The notes below the pieces were generated by a model. The model saw only the letters and a list, made by a program, of their open reading frames with translations, was not told the origin of the DNA and searched no databases. Below are positions 54,492-63,469 of a DNA stretch of 64,000 bases, in pieces; the first letter of the stretch is position 1, and each line of letters begins with the position of its first letter. The DNA lies in the NCBI RefSeq assembly GCF_002368035.1, contig NZ_AP018222.1, positions 4,705,534-4,769,533 on the forward strand, written 5' to 3'. This DNA comes from Nostoc linckia NIES-25. GTDB lineage: Bacteria > Cyanobacteriota > Cyanobacteriia > Cyanobacteriales > Nostocaceae. A program made the position numbers and the translations under genes.

Positions 54492-54722
54492 CTATAGAAA
54501 GCGTTTTATTTTGATTTCTTTCTTACCAATTCCGTGGGCTTCATACCAGTGTAACTCAGCTTCATAAATGCTTCCGTCGTCTAAGCTAATGGTTGCAAAG
54601 CCTTTAAGTTTCCGCCACCGTCCCGAACCATAAATTTTACGCAAGCGTTCGAGTTCACGAATTGAGTTACCAACAGCAATTATTTCAATATTGCTGATGT
54701 CTCCGATAATTTCAAAATTCAA
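54492..54722 (-). CDS. Small protein of 76 residues, possible toxin-antitoxin-like module
   Basis: Starts at TTG 54722, with AGGAG about 10 nt upstream; no in-frame ATG fits. It contains KIYGSGRWRKLKGFATI and ELHWYEAHGIGKKEIKIKRF, basic stretches typical of a small conserved cyanobacterial protein. With the following gene it forms a tight two-gene unit. A toxin-antitoxin role is only a guess from size and arrangement. Confidence 0.65.
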   Translation of the reverse strand: MNFEIIGDISNIEIIAVGNSIRELERLRKIYGSGRWRKLKGFATISLDDGSIYEAELHWYEAHGIGKKEIKIKRFL

Positions 54723-54761
54723 GTAAGCATTACTCCTAGTAAATATTGCAACAAAGAACTT

Positions 54762-55853
54762 TTAACCACAACCCGCCGCCAACCTTTGACTAACCAACTC
54801 AGCCGCTAAATCTATCGCCGCCTTCATACTCGTAGCATCAGCAATTCCCTTACCCGCAATATCAAACGCTGTTCCATGATCTGGTGAAGTCCGCACAAAA
54901 GGAAGACCAATAGAAGTATTAACTGCTCGATCGAACGCCATCAATTTCACGGGAATTAAGCCTTGGTCGTGGTAAAGTGCCAAGTAGCCATCAGCAGGAT
55001 TTGAAAGCTGAGAGTTTCCGTACCAAGCTTGACCAGGCTTAACCCACATCGTATCTGGTGGTATCGGCCCGTCTAATTGCAATTGCGGTCTATTTTGCCG
55101 TTCTTGCTCCAACCAGGGAATTAACCAATCCTGTTCTTCACGTCCCAATTGTCCCTGTTCGCCACTGTGGGGATTTAAACCTGCGATCGCAATTCTCGCT
55201 TTCTCTATCCCAAAGTCTTGCTTTAAACACTCCACCAACAAATCCAGTTTCTCTGTCAACAACTGCGGTGTCAATTTCTCAGACACTTGACACAAAGGAA
55301 TATGTGTGGTAGCAAGTAAAGCTCGGAGCGTCCAATTAGTATGAGGCGATCGCGCTACAAATAACATCCCAAACCGCTTCACACCAGATTTTTCTGCCAG
55401 CAGTTCCGTTTGTCCTGGGTAATTATAGCCTGCGGCTTTCCAAGCAGATTTAGCGATCGGCCCAGTGACTATACCATCAAATTTACCAGCGAGTGTTTCG
55501 GCGATCGCATATTCCATATAAGCAAAACTAGCCGCACCACTAGCTGCATTACCTATTCCTGGAATAATTTCATTTTTAATTTCCTGGTTTAACTGGACAT
55601 CGATTACTGACAACAGATCTGGATTGACCAAAGGTACTAAATTTTGAGTTAAATTAAGTTTTTCATAAGTCTGCGCCAGCAAATCTCGGTTACCCACCAC
55701 ATTAATGTCATATTTTTGACTGATTGCCGGATCTGCTAAAGCTTTCAAAATCACCTCTGGTCCAATTCCCGCAGGATCTCCCATCGTCAGCGCCAAACGC
55801 GGGCGATTCAATTTTCCAAAATTTTGTAAACTACCTTGATTATTCTGATACAT
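54762..55853 (-). CDS. pdxA: 4-hydroxythreonine-4-phosphate dehydrogenase
   Basis: This 363-residue enzyme oxidises 4-phosphohydroxythreonine in pyridoxal phosphate synthesis. The signatures are complete: RLALTMGDPAGIGPEVILKA, then ALYHDQGLIPVKLMAF and FVRTSPDHGTAFDIAGKG with the metal-binding histidines. It begins at ATG 55853. It lies beside but not with the small genes upstream of 54722. Confidence 0.95.
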   Translation of the reverse strand: MYQNNQGSLQNFGKLNRPRLALTMGDPAGIGPEVILKALADPAISQKYDINVVGNRDLLAQTYEKLNLTQNLVPLVNPDLLSVIDVQLNQEIKNEIIPGIGNAASGAASFAYMEYAIAETLAGKFDGIVTGPIAKSAWKAAGYNYPGQTELLAEKSGVKRFGMLFVARSPHTNWTLRALLATTHIPLCQVSEKLTPQLLTEKLDLLVECLKQDFGIEKARIAIAGLNPHSGEQGQLGREEQDWLIPWLEQERQNRPQLQLDGPIPPDTMWVKPGQAWYGNSQLSNPADGYLALYHDQGLIPVKLMAFDRAVNTSIGLPFVRTSPDHGTAFDIAGKGIADATSMKAAIDLAAELVSQRLAAGCG

Positions 55854-56103
55854 AAGACTTCTTGATAATTAATATCAGATTCTCCCTCGTCTTCGATTCT
55901 GCGGCAACCTAAAGCTAAATCCCCCTCATCCCCTCTCTATAGTAGAGATTGCCTCCAAAACCAGTAGGGATTACCTGCTAAACTAGTTTAGAATTATTTA
56001 CACAGGTCTAATACCGCAGCAACTATCAAAAAGCTTCTGGTAGACCTACTTTTTTACACAGAATAACTCACAGGCCAACTTATTATTAAGGAGAATCACA
56101 CCA

Positions 56104-56208
56104 ATGGGCGCCGAAATTTTGAATGCAGCTCTATTGTCCTTCGGTTTAATCTTCGTCGGCTGGGGCTTAGGCGCGTTGCTACTAAAAATTCAAGGCGGAG
56201 AAGAATAG
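56104..56208 (+). CDS. petM: Cytochrome b6-f complex subunit PetM
   Basis: A 34-residue single-helix thylakoid membrane protein beginning MGAEILNAALLSFG and ending LLLKIQGGEE, matching the PetM family in length and sequence. A strong ribosome site (AAGGAGA) precedes the ATG. It stabilises the cytochrome b6-f complex. The Ycf39-like gene follows about 260 nt later. The gene is too short to be found by length filters. Confidence 0.96.
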   Translation: MGAEILNAALLSFGLIFVGWGLGALLLKIQGGEE

Positions 56209-56470
56209 TTGACTGTTGACTGTTCAAGTTAGAAGTTAAGAACTATTCTCCTTGTCTCCCTTGTCCGCTTGTCCCTTCATCTCCCCGACTCCCCACCCCT
56301 TTTTCCACCGCTAACTGAGAAAAAAGCTTGTCCGCGGCTAACCGGACAGCAATTTTCTCACGAGCCTCTTTAATTTAATTGATTTTCTGAAAAAAATGTA
56401 AATTTTTGTTTACATTAGGTTATTCTGATAACATTCTTTTCATAAAACATTAAGATATATTACAACCCTC

Positions 56471-57469
56471 ATGACATTATTAATCGTCGGTGCCACTGGC
56501 ACCTTAGGAAGACAAGTGGCTCGTCGTGCTATCGATGAGGGATATAAAGTACGCTGTCTAGTCCGCAGCAGTAAAAAAGCAGCTTTTCTTAAAGAATGGG
56601 GTGCAGAACTTGTATCGGGAAGTTTCCGTTATCCGGACACCCTAGCAGCAGCCTTAGAAGGAGTAACCCAAGTCATTGATGCCTCAACATCTCGCCCTAC
56701 AGATTCACTAAGCATCAAACAAGTGGACTGGGACGGTAAAGTAGCATTAATTCAAGCTGCAAAGGCAGCAGGTGTAGAGCGTTTTATTTTCTTTTCGATT
56801 TTAGATGCCGATAAATACCCAGAAGTGCCGCTAATGGAAATTAAGCGGTGTACAGAACTCTTTTTGGCTGAGTCTGGTTTGAATTACACCATCTTGCGGC
56901 TAGCTGGCTTTATGCAAGGGTTAATCGGTCAATACGGGATTCCCATTTTGGAAGGACAACCAGTTTGGGTAACTGGTGAATCTTCTCCCATCGCTTACAT
57001 GGATACCCAGGACGTTGCGAAATTTGCTATCCGCGCCTTGAGTGTGCCAGAAACAGAAAACCAGGCTTTTCCCGTAGTAGGTACTCGTGCATGGAGCGCA
57101 GAAGAAATCATTAGCTTGTGCGAACGTTTATCTGGAAAAGAAGCCAGGGTAACACGGATGCCCATAAATTTACTGCGTGCTGTACGCGGTTTTCTGCGCT
57201 TTTTTCAGTGGGGATGGAACGTCGCAGACAGGCTGGCATTTACAGAAGTCTTGGCTAGTGGTAAACAGTTAAATGCTCCAATGGATGAAGTCTACAGAGT
57301 ATTTGGCTTAGATCGAGAACAAACCACAACTCTAGAAAGTTATCTGCAAGAGTACTTCAGCAGAATTATGAAGAAGCTTAAAGAGTTAGACTACGAAAAA
57401 AATAAGACTAAAAAGCAGAAATCTAAAAAAACTCCTTTTAAACAATCTTCAAAAGCCAATAGCCAATAG
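56471..57469 (+). CDS. ycf39: Ycf39-like NmrA-type SDR protein (photosystem II assembly)
   Basis: This 332-residue atypical SDR has the N-terminal cofactor motif LIVGATGTLGRQVARRA and the long C-terminal part typical of Ycf39. In Synechocystis, Ycf39 binds HliD proteins and helps deliver chlorophyll to newly made D1. The residues 305-332 form a Lys-rich tail. It follows petM on the same strand. Confidence 0.88.
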   Translation: MTLLIVGATGTLGRQVARRAIDEGYKVRCLVRSSKKAAFLKEWGAELVSGSFRYPDTLAAALEGVTQVIDASTSRPTDSLSIKQVDWDGKVALIQAAKAAGVERFIFFSILDADKYPEVPLMEIKRCTELFLAESGLNYTILRLAGFMQGLIGQYGIPILEGQPVWVTGESSPIAYMDTQDVAKFAIRALSVPETENQAFPVVGTRAWSAEEIISLCERLSGKEARVTRMPINLLRAVRGFLRFFQWGWNVADRLAFTEVLASGKQLNAPMDEVYRVFGLDREQTTTLESYLQEYFSRIMKKLKELDYEKNKTKKQKSKKTPFKQSSKANSQ

Positions 57470-57634
57470 CCATTAGGCTCCGGAATGTAGACATTTAACC
57501 GAGAACTATCCGGCGCTAACCGCTTGTGGTAGAGCGCAGTCTTTTCCCGGATTTAGCTAAATTAATGACTACATGGTCAAAAATGTGTAACGATTACATA
57601 ATACAGAGCATTGCCTAAACTTGGATATTTGAGT

Positions 57635-58552
57635 GTGCCGAAAGCAGGCATTATCTACAACGACGTTAAACCGATAGCGGGTCGTGTCGCTATCGAGTTA
57701 AAAGACAAGCTAACCGCAGCCGGTTGGGATGTGTGTGTCACATCGAGTATCGGTGGCATATTGGGCTACTCTAACCCTGAGAGTCCTGTATGCCATACCC
57801 CCTTAGACGGTCTAACCCCGCCTGGTTTTGACTCAGATATGAAATTCGCGGTGGTGTTAGGAGGAGATGGCACTGTTTTAGCAGCATCTCGCCAAGTAGC
57901 GCCCTGTGGTATTCCACTGTTAACAGTGAATACCGGTCATATGGGATTTTTGACGGAAACTTTCCTCAATCAATTACCCCAAGCACTAGAGCAGGCGATG
58001 GCGGGTGAGTATGAAATTGAAGAACGAGCCATGCTCACGGTCAAAGTGTTTCGCTCGGATTCAGTACTGTGGGAAGCTCTCTGCTTGAATGAAATGGTGC
58101 TGCATCGCGAACCGTTAACCTCTATGTGCCATTTTGAAATTGCCATCGGGCGTCACGCGCCAGTAGATATTGCAGCCGATGGTGTGATTGTTTCTACACC
58201 AACTGGTTCCACAGCTTACTCATTAAGTGCTGGCGGCCCGGTGGTGACTCCTGGCGTACCTGCTCTACAGCTAGTACCCATTTGTCCGCATTCCCTAGCT
58301 TCTAGAGCACTGGTATTTCCAGACACAGAATCGGTCAATATTTACCCAGTCAATATTCCTCGGCTGGTGATGGTAGTAGATGGGAATGGGGGGTGCTACG
58401 TACTACCAGAGGATCGAGTATATATAGAGCGATCGCAATATAGTGTCCGATTTATTCGCCTCCAACCACCAGAGTTTTTCCGAATTTTGCGAGAAAAATT
58501 AGGTTGGGGTTTGCCACATATCGCCAAACCAACTTCTGTAGAATTACCATAA
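57635..58552 (+). CDS. NAD kinase
   Basis: This 305-residue enzyme phosphorylates NAD to NADP. I chose the GTG at 57635 (MPKAGIIYNDVKPIAG...), since other cyanobacterial NAD kinases begin there; the TTG at 57611 adds eight weak residues. The active-site GGDG motif is clear (VVLGGDGTVLAASRQV), as is the second motif STPTGSTAYSLSAGGPVVTP. The symbol could be nadK or ppnK. An NblR-like regulator follows about 220 nt later, after a low-complexity run. Confidence 0.93.
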   Translation: MPKAGIIYNDVKPIAGRVAIELKDKLTAAGWDVCVTSSIGGILGYSNPESPVCHTPLDGLTPPGFDSDMKFAVVLGGDGTVLAASRQVAPCGIPLLTVNTGHMGFLTETFLNQLPQALEQAMAGEYEIEERAMLTVKVFRSDSVLWEALCLNEMVLHREPLTSMCHFEIAIGRHAPVDIAADGVIVSTPTGSTAYSLSAGGPVVTPGVPALQLVPICPHSLASRALVFPDTESVNIYPVNIPRLVMVVDGNGGCYVLPEDRVYIERSQYSVRFIRLQPPEFFRILREKLGWGLPHIAKPTSVELP

Positions 58553-58560
58553 TCATGGGA

Positions 58561-58755
58561 CATAGGGCATAGGGCATAGGGCATGGGAAAAAGCAGAGGA
58601 GCAGGGAGCAGGGAGCAGAGGGGAAGATTTTCTCCTCTTATCCCTTGCCCCTGTGCCTCATCTCCCGGTTGGTGAGCGTTCGCGTAGCGTCTCGTAGAGA
58701 AGTCGAACCACATCCCCCTCATCCCACCATGCCCAATGCCCGATGCCCCATGCCC
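58561..58755. repeat. Low-complexity repeat run
   Basis: GGGCATAGGGCATAGGGCAT and GGAGCAGGGAGCAGGGAGCA words, plus a GC-rich patch (GAGCGTTCGCGTAGCGTC), between the NAD kinase gene and the regulator gene. Confidence 0.75.
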
Positions 58756-58770
58756 ATATCGTAAATTCTT

Positions 58771-59457
58771 ATGACAGTTGCTCAAAGTCCGTGTGTTTTG
58801 GTGATTGAAACCGATGAGAACCTAGCAAATCAGCTTGCTTGTGATTTGCTAGAAGCAGGCTATGAATCAATTTTGGCTCATGATGCAACTAGTGGGTTGC
58901 AACACTGTCGCGATCGCCAGCCTGCTTTAATTGTTTTAGACCGGATGCTAGCAGGAGAATCAGGACTCTCATTGTGCAAAAATCTGAGAAGCATTGGTAC
59001 GCGATCGCCTGTATTGATTTTAATGGCAAGGGATACAGTTGACGATCGCGTAGCTTGTCTAGAAGCTGGAGCTGATGATTACATCCTCAAGCCTTACCGT
59101 TCAGAAGACTTTTTGAAGTTAATTCGCCTTTACTTAAAACCCGATGTGGATACCACGGAGCAATTACGCTTCGGTGATTTAATTTTAGACATAGCAACTC
59201 GCCGTGCCATACACAACGGACGAACAATTGACTTGACAATGAAGGAATTTGAACTTTTAAAATTTTTAATGGAACATCCCCGCGAGGTGTTAACCCGCGA
59301 ACAAATTCTCGAAAATGTTTGGGGTTACGACTTTCTGGGTGAATCGAATGTAATTGAAGTTTACATTCGCTACTTGCGCCTCAAAATTGAAGATGAAGGT
59401 CAAAAGCGGCTCATACAAACGGTGCGAGGCGTCGGCTACGTTTTAAGAGAATCGTAG
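58771..59457 (+). CDS. nblR: NblR-like OmpR-family response regulator
   Basis: This 228-residue regulator has a receiver domain (residues 8-120) and an OmpR winged-helix domain (about 132-228; EFELLKFLMEHPREVLTREQ and YIRYLRLKIE). The phosphoacceptor D57 and K107 are present, but the acidic pocket reads IETDE (T14 for the second Asp) and the usual Thr or Ser is M85. NblR activates phycobilisome breakdown under nutrient stress and is known to work without canonical phosphorylation. This atypical pocket fits, and the C-terminal domain resembles NblR from memory. Name given with moderate confidence. Confidence 0.7.
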   Translation: MTVAQSPCVLVIETDENLANQLACDLLEAGYESILAHDATSGLQHCRDRQPALIVLDRMLAGESGLSLCKNLRSIGTRSPVLILMARDTVDDRVACLEAGADDYILKPYRSEDFLKLIRLYLKPDVDTTEQLRFGDLILDIATRRAIHNGRTIDLTMKEFELLKFLMEHPREVLTREQILENVWGYDFLGESNVIEVYIRYLRLKIEDEGQKRLIQTVRGVGYVLRES

Positions 59458-59593
59458 TACTTACTTTTATTAGTGCTGATTCATGAGTCTGTACAGATGT
59501 TTCATCAAAACTCTCTAAAATATGCCCTAATAAAATCCAAATTGCTGTAAATTCTGTAAAATTGAAATCTAAATTACAGAATCAAAAAACTAT

Positions 59594-60100
59594 ATGACTC
59601 GTTGGCTAAGCTTGCTCTCGATGTTGCTAGGTATTTTGCTGATGGGTTGTTCTGCGCCAACAACAGCTATACCTTCTACCCCCACATCTGGTTCTCCAAC
59701 TCCAGCACCAGAGAGTTTAGGTCAAAAACTACCAATTTCTGCTAAAGCCACTGTTCCCAATGGCACAACTATTCAGCTAGAGGTGGCAAAGACGCCACAA
59801 CAGCAAGCGATGGGCTTGATGTATCGACCAGCTTTGCCAGATGACCGAGGAATGCTATTTCCCTTCCCTTCAGCCCAACCAGTCAGCTTTTGGATGAAGA
59901 ATGTACCCGTGTCATTGGATATAGTATTTTTACGTAAAGGTGTAGTTAAATATATACAAACTTCTGCACCTCCTTGTGCTAGTGAGCCTTGCCCCACCTA
60001 TGGCCCCAATACACTAATCGACAAAGTAATTGAACTTCGATCTGGACGAGCTGCGGAATTAAATTTAAAAGTTGGCGATGTTATCAAAATTCAGTTTTGA
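59594..60100 (+). CDS. DUF192-family lipoprotein
   Basis: This 168-residue protein has a lipobox (LLMGC, about residue 19) and a Pro/Thr/Ser-rich spacer. Then comes a DUF192 domain (QQQAMGLMYRPALPDDRGML, then FWMKNVPVSLDIVFLRKGVV and NTLIDKVIEL). The family fold is known but its role is not settled. The mature protein would face the periplasm or outer surface. Confidence 0.88.
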   Translation: MTRWLSLLSMLLGILLMGCSAPTTAIPSTPTSGSPTPAPESLGQKLPISAKATVPNGTTIQLEVAKTPQQQAMGLMYRPALPDDRGMLFPFPSAQPVSFWMKNVPVSLDIVFLRKGVVKYIQTSAPPCASEPCPTYGPNTLIDKVIELRSGRAAELNLKVGDVIKIQF

Positions 60101-60615
60101 GGCTCTGGCGCTTTCTTTTGAGCTAAAACTATCAAAATCTATGTTTTTTTTGTAAAAAATGTCACTTTATATGGTAAAACAGTCAGTTGTGAGGCTACTA
60201 TTTAAAAACTGTGGTAATAATGTAAAATCCTACCGTCTTTAAGCTGAAATCGCAGTTTTAAGGTTTGGTCGCAAAAATATTCCCTTAGGCGTAAGTGTAA
60301 ATAGTCGTCAATAGGGGACTATAGGCTATGGAATCTTTGTTACTACATGTGTATTAACTTAAAGCACACAGTAGACAAGATGGAGTCAATTTAACTAAGC
60401 AAAAATACTGCTTGAAATTCAAGCAGATGATTTGTAGAAAAACTTTTATTTTCCAGACCCTCTATGAGAAGCCTGTTTTAAGGTAGACCAAGAAAATTGG
60501 GTCTAGATGCATCGTAGATAGCGGCACAGTGACAGATCAAATATTGGCTACTAGCTAGCAAGTAATGGTGAACTCATATATGACAATACACTCTGCACAA
60601 GGAGGTGAGATACAA
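60101..60615. other. 515-nt gene-free region
   Basis: Spacer between the DUF192 and DUF2949 genes. It is AT-rich with a poly-T run near 60142-60150. No repeat family, tRNA or clear terminator was recognised. A leader or small RNA cannot be ruled out. Confidence 0.4.
60599..60608 (+). promoter_or_regulatory. Strong ribosome-binding site of the DUF2949 gene
   Basis: AAGGAGGTGA is an almost full complement to the 16S rRNA end, seven nt before ATG 60616. It decides against the upstream ATG starts. Confidence 0.85.
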
Positions 60616-60807
60616 ATGTCACCATCGAAATATTCTCGACTTATTCATTTTTTGCAAGAAGATTTGGCAATTTCTACAGCTTCACTAGCGGTGGCGCTTC
60701 GTCATCGGGAGCAAGACCCAGGCCCTTTGCCAATGATTCTTTGGCAGTATGGGTTGATTACTCTAGAACAACTAGAGCAAATTTATGATTGGCTAGAGAC
60801 TGCATAA
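60616..60807 (+). CDS. DUF2949-domain small protein
   Basis: This 63-residue protein begins MSPSKYSRLIHFLQEDLAIS. A frame open upstream to 60565 is not preferred because of the strong ribosome site. The sequence ends with the PMILWQYGLITLEQLEQIYD segment typical of DUF2949, a family of small cyanobacterial proteins of unknown role. Confidence 0.85.
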   Translation: MSPSKYSRLIHFLQEDLAISTASLAVALRHREQDPGPLPMILWQYGLITLEQLEQIYDWLETA

Positions 60808-61000
60808 TTAGGAAATTTAAAATTCAAAAGGAGGAAAGGCGATCGTGTTAGCTTGCTGGTTATTAACTGGATGTCAATTAAAGTCAGGGTAGTTTATGAA
60901 TAGCTTATTCAAAAGAATTGAGGCATATCATATCCACTCTAACTTATGCAAAGGTTAATATATGGAGAAATTGTCTCTAGCGGTTTTTACTCATTTGCAT

Positions 61001-61048
61001 ACAAATCAAAAGAGCGAGCTGATGATTCTACTCGCTCTTTTGATTTGT
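61001..61048. terminator. Perfect 18-bp hairpin
   Basis: ACAAATCAAAAGAGCGAG and its exact complement CTCGCTCTTTTGATTTGT enclose a 12-nt loop. The T-rich right arm is terminator-like. It may end the DUF2949 transcript or a small RNA. Confidence 0.75.
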
Positions 61049-61053
61049 TATTA

Positions 61054-61081
61054 GTCATTAGTCATTAGTCATTAGTCATTA
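61054..61081. repeat. Heptamer tandem repeat (GTCATTA, four units)
   Basis: Four exact units directly before the family 2 MITE, the same heptamer as at 48351. Confidence 0.9.
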
Positions 61082-61093
61082 GTGATTTATTTA

Positions 61094-61257
61094 GAGGATG
61101 TTTGAAAAGTCCTCTTGTCAGTAGCAAAACGTTCTAGATCTCCCTAAATCCCTCTTCAAAAGAGGGACTTTGATTCTGGTTCCCCCCTTAAAAAGGGGGG
61201 TTAGGGGGGATCGATAAAGTGCCTAAAATCACAACAAACTACTTTTCAAACAACCTC
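61094..61257. mobile_element. MITE, family 2 copy 2 (IS5-like ends)
   Basis: 164 bp with ends GAGGATGTTTGAAAAGT and ACTTTTCAAACAACCTC (one mismatch in 17) and TTA on each side (61091-61093 and 61258-61260). The interior has AAAGAGGG and CCCCCC/GGGGGG pairs like those of copy 1. Confidence 0.8.
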
Positions 61258-61290
61258 TTAGACTGATGCCCAATGCCCAATGCCTAATAA

Positions 61291-62442
61291 TTATTCTGTA
61301 AATACTTTAGCTGCTGCTGCTACACCAGCTCCTGGGGTGAAGTCTTCATAGCCAAGTTCTCTTAAGGTAACTTCTAAGGATGCTATGCAGCTGAGGATAT
61401 CGCGATCGCTCACAAAACCCAAGTGACCAATGCGGAAAATTTTATTGCTCAGATGGTCTTGGCCGCCTGCTAAAGCAATATCAAAGCGCTTTTTCATAAA
61501 TGACCGAATCTTATCCGATTCAATTCCTTGTGGCGCTACAGCTGTAATTGCCGGACTAGCGTAATTATCTGCTGCAAATAAGGGCAAGTTCAATCCTTTA
61601 ATGGCAGCGCGGGTAGCATTTTTCAGGCGTTCGTGTCTACCAAATATTGACTCTAAGCCTTCTTCTTTCATGATTCGCAACGTTGTGTGGAGCGCTACAA
61701 TCATGTTTACGGGGGGAGTAAATGGGGTTGTATTTTTGGCTGCGGATTTGCGATATTTACCTAAATCCAAATAATACTTCGGTAATTTCGCGGTTTTGTA
61801 AGCTTCCCAAGCTTTGGGACTGACAGAGACAAAACCCAATCCTGGCGGAATCATATAACCTTTTTGGGAACCAGAGGCGACTATATCCAAGCCCCAAGCA
61901 TCTACAGGTAAATTGAACGCACCCAAGCTAGTTACAGCATCAACGATAATTAAAGCTTCACCGTGTTCTTTGACATGGCGGTTGATGGTTTCTAAGTCAT
62001 TTAGCACACCGGTTGAGGTTTCGCTGTGGGTAATGATGACAGCCTTGATTTCCTTTTGAGTATCTGCTTGGAGTTTTTGGGCAAACACTTCTGGATCTAA
62101 GGGTTTTCCCCATTCAACCTTAACTTCTTCTACATTTAAACCGTAGGCTTGACCGATTTCTACCCAACGTTCGCCAAATTTACCATTAGAGCCAACTAAA
62201 ATGCGATCGCCTGGAGAAAGAAAATTAATTATACCGGCTTCTACTGCACCCGTACCGCTGACATTCAGCATCAGCACGTCGCTTTGAGTTTGGTGCAGCC
62301 ACTTGAGGTTTTCCGTCACCTCTGCCAAGATGTTGCTAAATTCACTTGTGCGGTGTCCAATCGGATGCTTGGCTAATGCAAGTAAGGCAGCTTCTGGCAC
62401 TGGGGTAGGGCCAGGAATCATCAGCATCAGCTTATCGTTCAT
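61291..62442 (-). CDS. Alanine/serine-glyoxylate aminotransferase (class V)
   Basis: This 383-residue PLP enzyme has the N-terminal signature LMLMIPGPTPVPEAALLALA and the PLP lysine segment GSQKGYMIPPGLG. It is likely to transaminate glyoxylate with alanine or serine in photorespiration, and such proteins were also annotated as a soluble hydrogenase subunit in older work. It starts at ATG 62442, with an AT-rich upstream region. Confidence 0.9.
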   Translation of the reverse strand: MNDKLMLMIPGPTPVPEAALLALAKHPIGHRTSEFSNILAEVTENLKWLHQTQSDVLMLNVSGTGAVEAGIINFLSPGDRILVGSNGKFGERWVEIGQAYGLNVEEVKVEWGKPLDPEVFAQKLQADTQKEIKAVIITHSETSTGVLNDLETINRHVKEHGEALIIVDAVTSLGAFNLPVDAWGLDIVASGSQKGYMIPPGLGFVSVSPKAWEAYKTAKLPKYYLDLGKYRKSAAKNTTPFTPPVNMIVALHTTLRIMKEEGLESIFGRHERLKNATRAAIKGLNLPLFAADNYASPAITAVAPQGIESDKIRSFMKKRFDIALAGGQDHLSNKIFRIGHLGFVSDRDILSCIASLEVTLRELGYEDFTPGAGVAAAAKVFTE

Positions 62443-63469
62443 GTGTCTATCCTAAAGTCAAATAAAAGTCAAAATTGGGGGAAGTTGGCTAAGCCTGGTA
62501 GCAAATTCTAGATATTTCTCTACAAAATACACTCAGTTCGTCACCAGTCTCGCTGTGTATTTTCCAAGTTTATAGTCAAACTATCGTCGCAGTTAATCAA
62601 GGGTCAGCTTAACCTTTGCAATTTCTTTGCAATTTATTATTTATACGAGACTTTAACTCAAATAATACCTCTATTCCAGGAGATCGATCTTACCACATAC
62701 TTAGAACGTCGATTCAGTATTCAAAAATTGTCTGTACTGGGTATTGGGATTGACTGTTGACTAAAAACTTAGGAATTATTCCCCTTATCCCTTTGTCTCT
62801 CCACACTCCCCACACCCCCATCCTGAGTAATGATTTCCTACCGATGGTTTAAACTACATTTTTTCCATAAGTTGAGGTAGTTTATTTGCACTCGGACTGA
62901 GGCGATCGCCAATAAATTATCAGGTTTTATCGTATATTCATCAATTCGTTACATTATTAATCGGTATTTTTAGCTACTCTTCACAGTGAGTCGTTTTTAA
63001 CTAGTGTCAGTTGAAAAACTGTCACTCATTAGAACCTTGCTTTGATTACAGAAGAGATATTCTTAGTTAGTGCAAGGAGTGATACCATTTCACCACATGT
63101 TTGTCACAAGTTATCCCCGCAATCCTCCTTCCTAAAGGGGTATTGCAGATTACAAATGTTGCATCAAACTAGTGAGTTGGTACAAAGTTATACGGGGAAG
63201 CGCTTGGGCGAGGAAAACTCTCAAGTGCTTTTTCGTGTATAAATAGAATATTAAAATTAACCGTACAGTAATATAAAGTGCAAAAACTCGCCCCCAACTG
63301 GAAACTTAGTGGGGGCTTTTGACTAGAAAATTTATATTTGTTGATATTAGTAGCGATCGCAGTAGCCTAAATTGTATCTAGATCGAGATTTTACTACCAA
63401 ACGTTTTGCTTTTTCAGCTTACATGTTGTGCTTTTTGCTCTAAGCATTCTAGCGTTTATTCTTACCCTA
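62443..63469. other. 1-kb gene-free region
   Basis: AT-rich DNA with a C-rich patch (near 62795-62820), a HIP1 site near 62900 and the terminator at 63290-63320. A frame at 63042-63242 (66 codons) has no reliable start or family, though a 28-codon ATG frame at its end precedes the terminator. I support no gene here. Confidence 0.45.
63290..63320 (+). terminator. Hairpin with T-run, orphan terminator
   Basis: GCCCCCA and TGGGGGC pair around a 13-nt loop and are followed by TTTT. There is no recognised gene upstream on the plus strand, so it may end a small RNA or unrecognised small gene within about 63000-63290. Confidence 0.65.

Larger units (their letters stand above)
60808..61290. other. 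483-nt gap with hairpin, heptamers and a MITE
   Basis: Contains the perfect 18-bp hairpin at 61001-61048, a GTCATTA tract at 61054-61081 and a family 2 MITE at 61094-61257. No ORF supported. Confidence 0.6.

Noticed and set aside
60844..60891. Tiny GTG-started frame with a lipobox-like LLTGC
   Set aside because: Too short for a lipoprotein (about 16 codons), though a GGAGGAAAGG ribosome site precedes it.
63042..63242. Plus-strand ORF of 66 codons before an orphan terminator
   Set aside because: The start is a weak TTG, and I recognise no family; only noted in the gap description.
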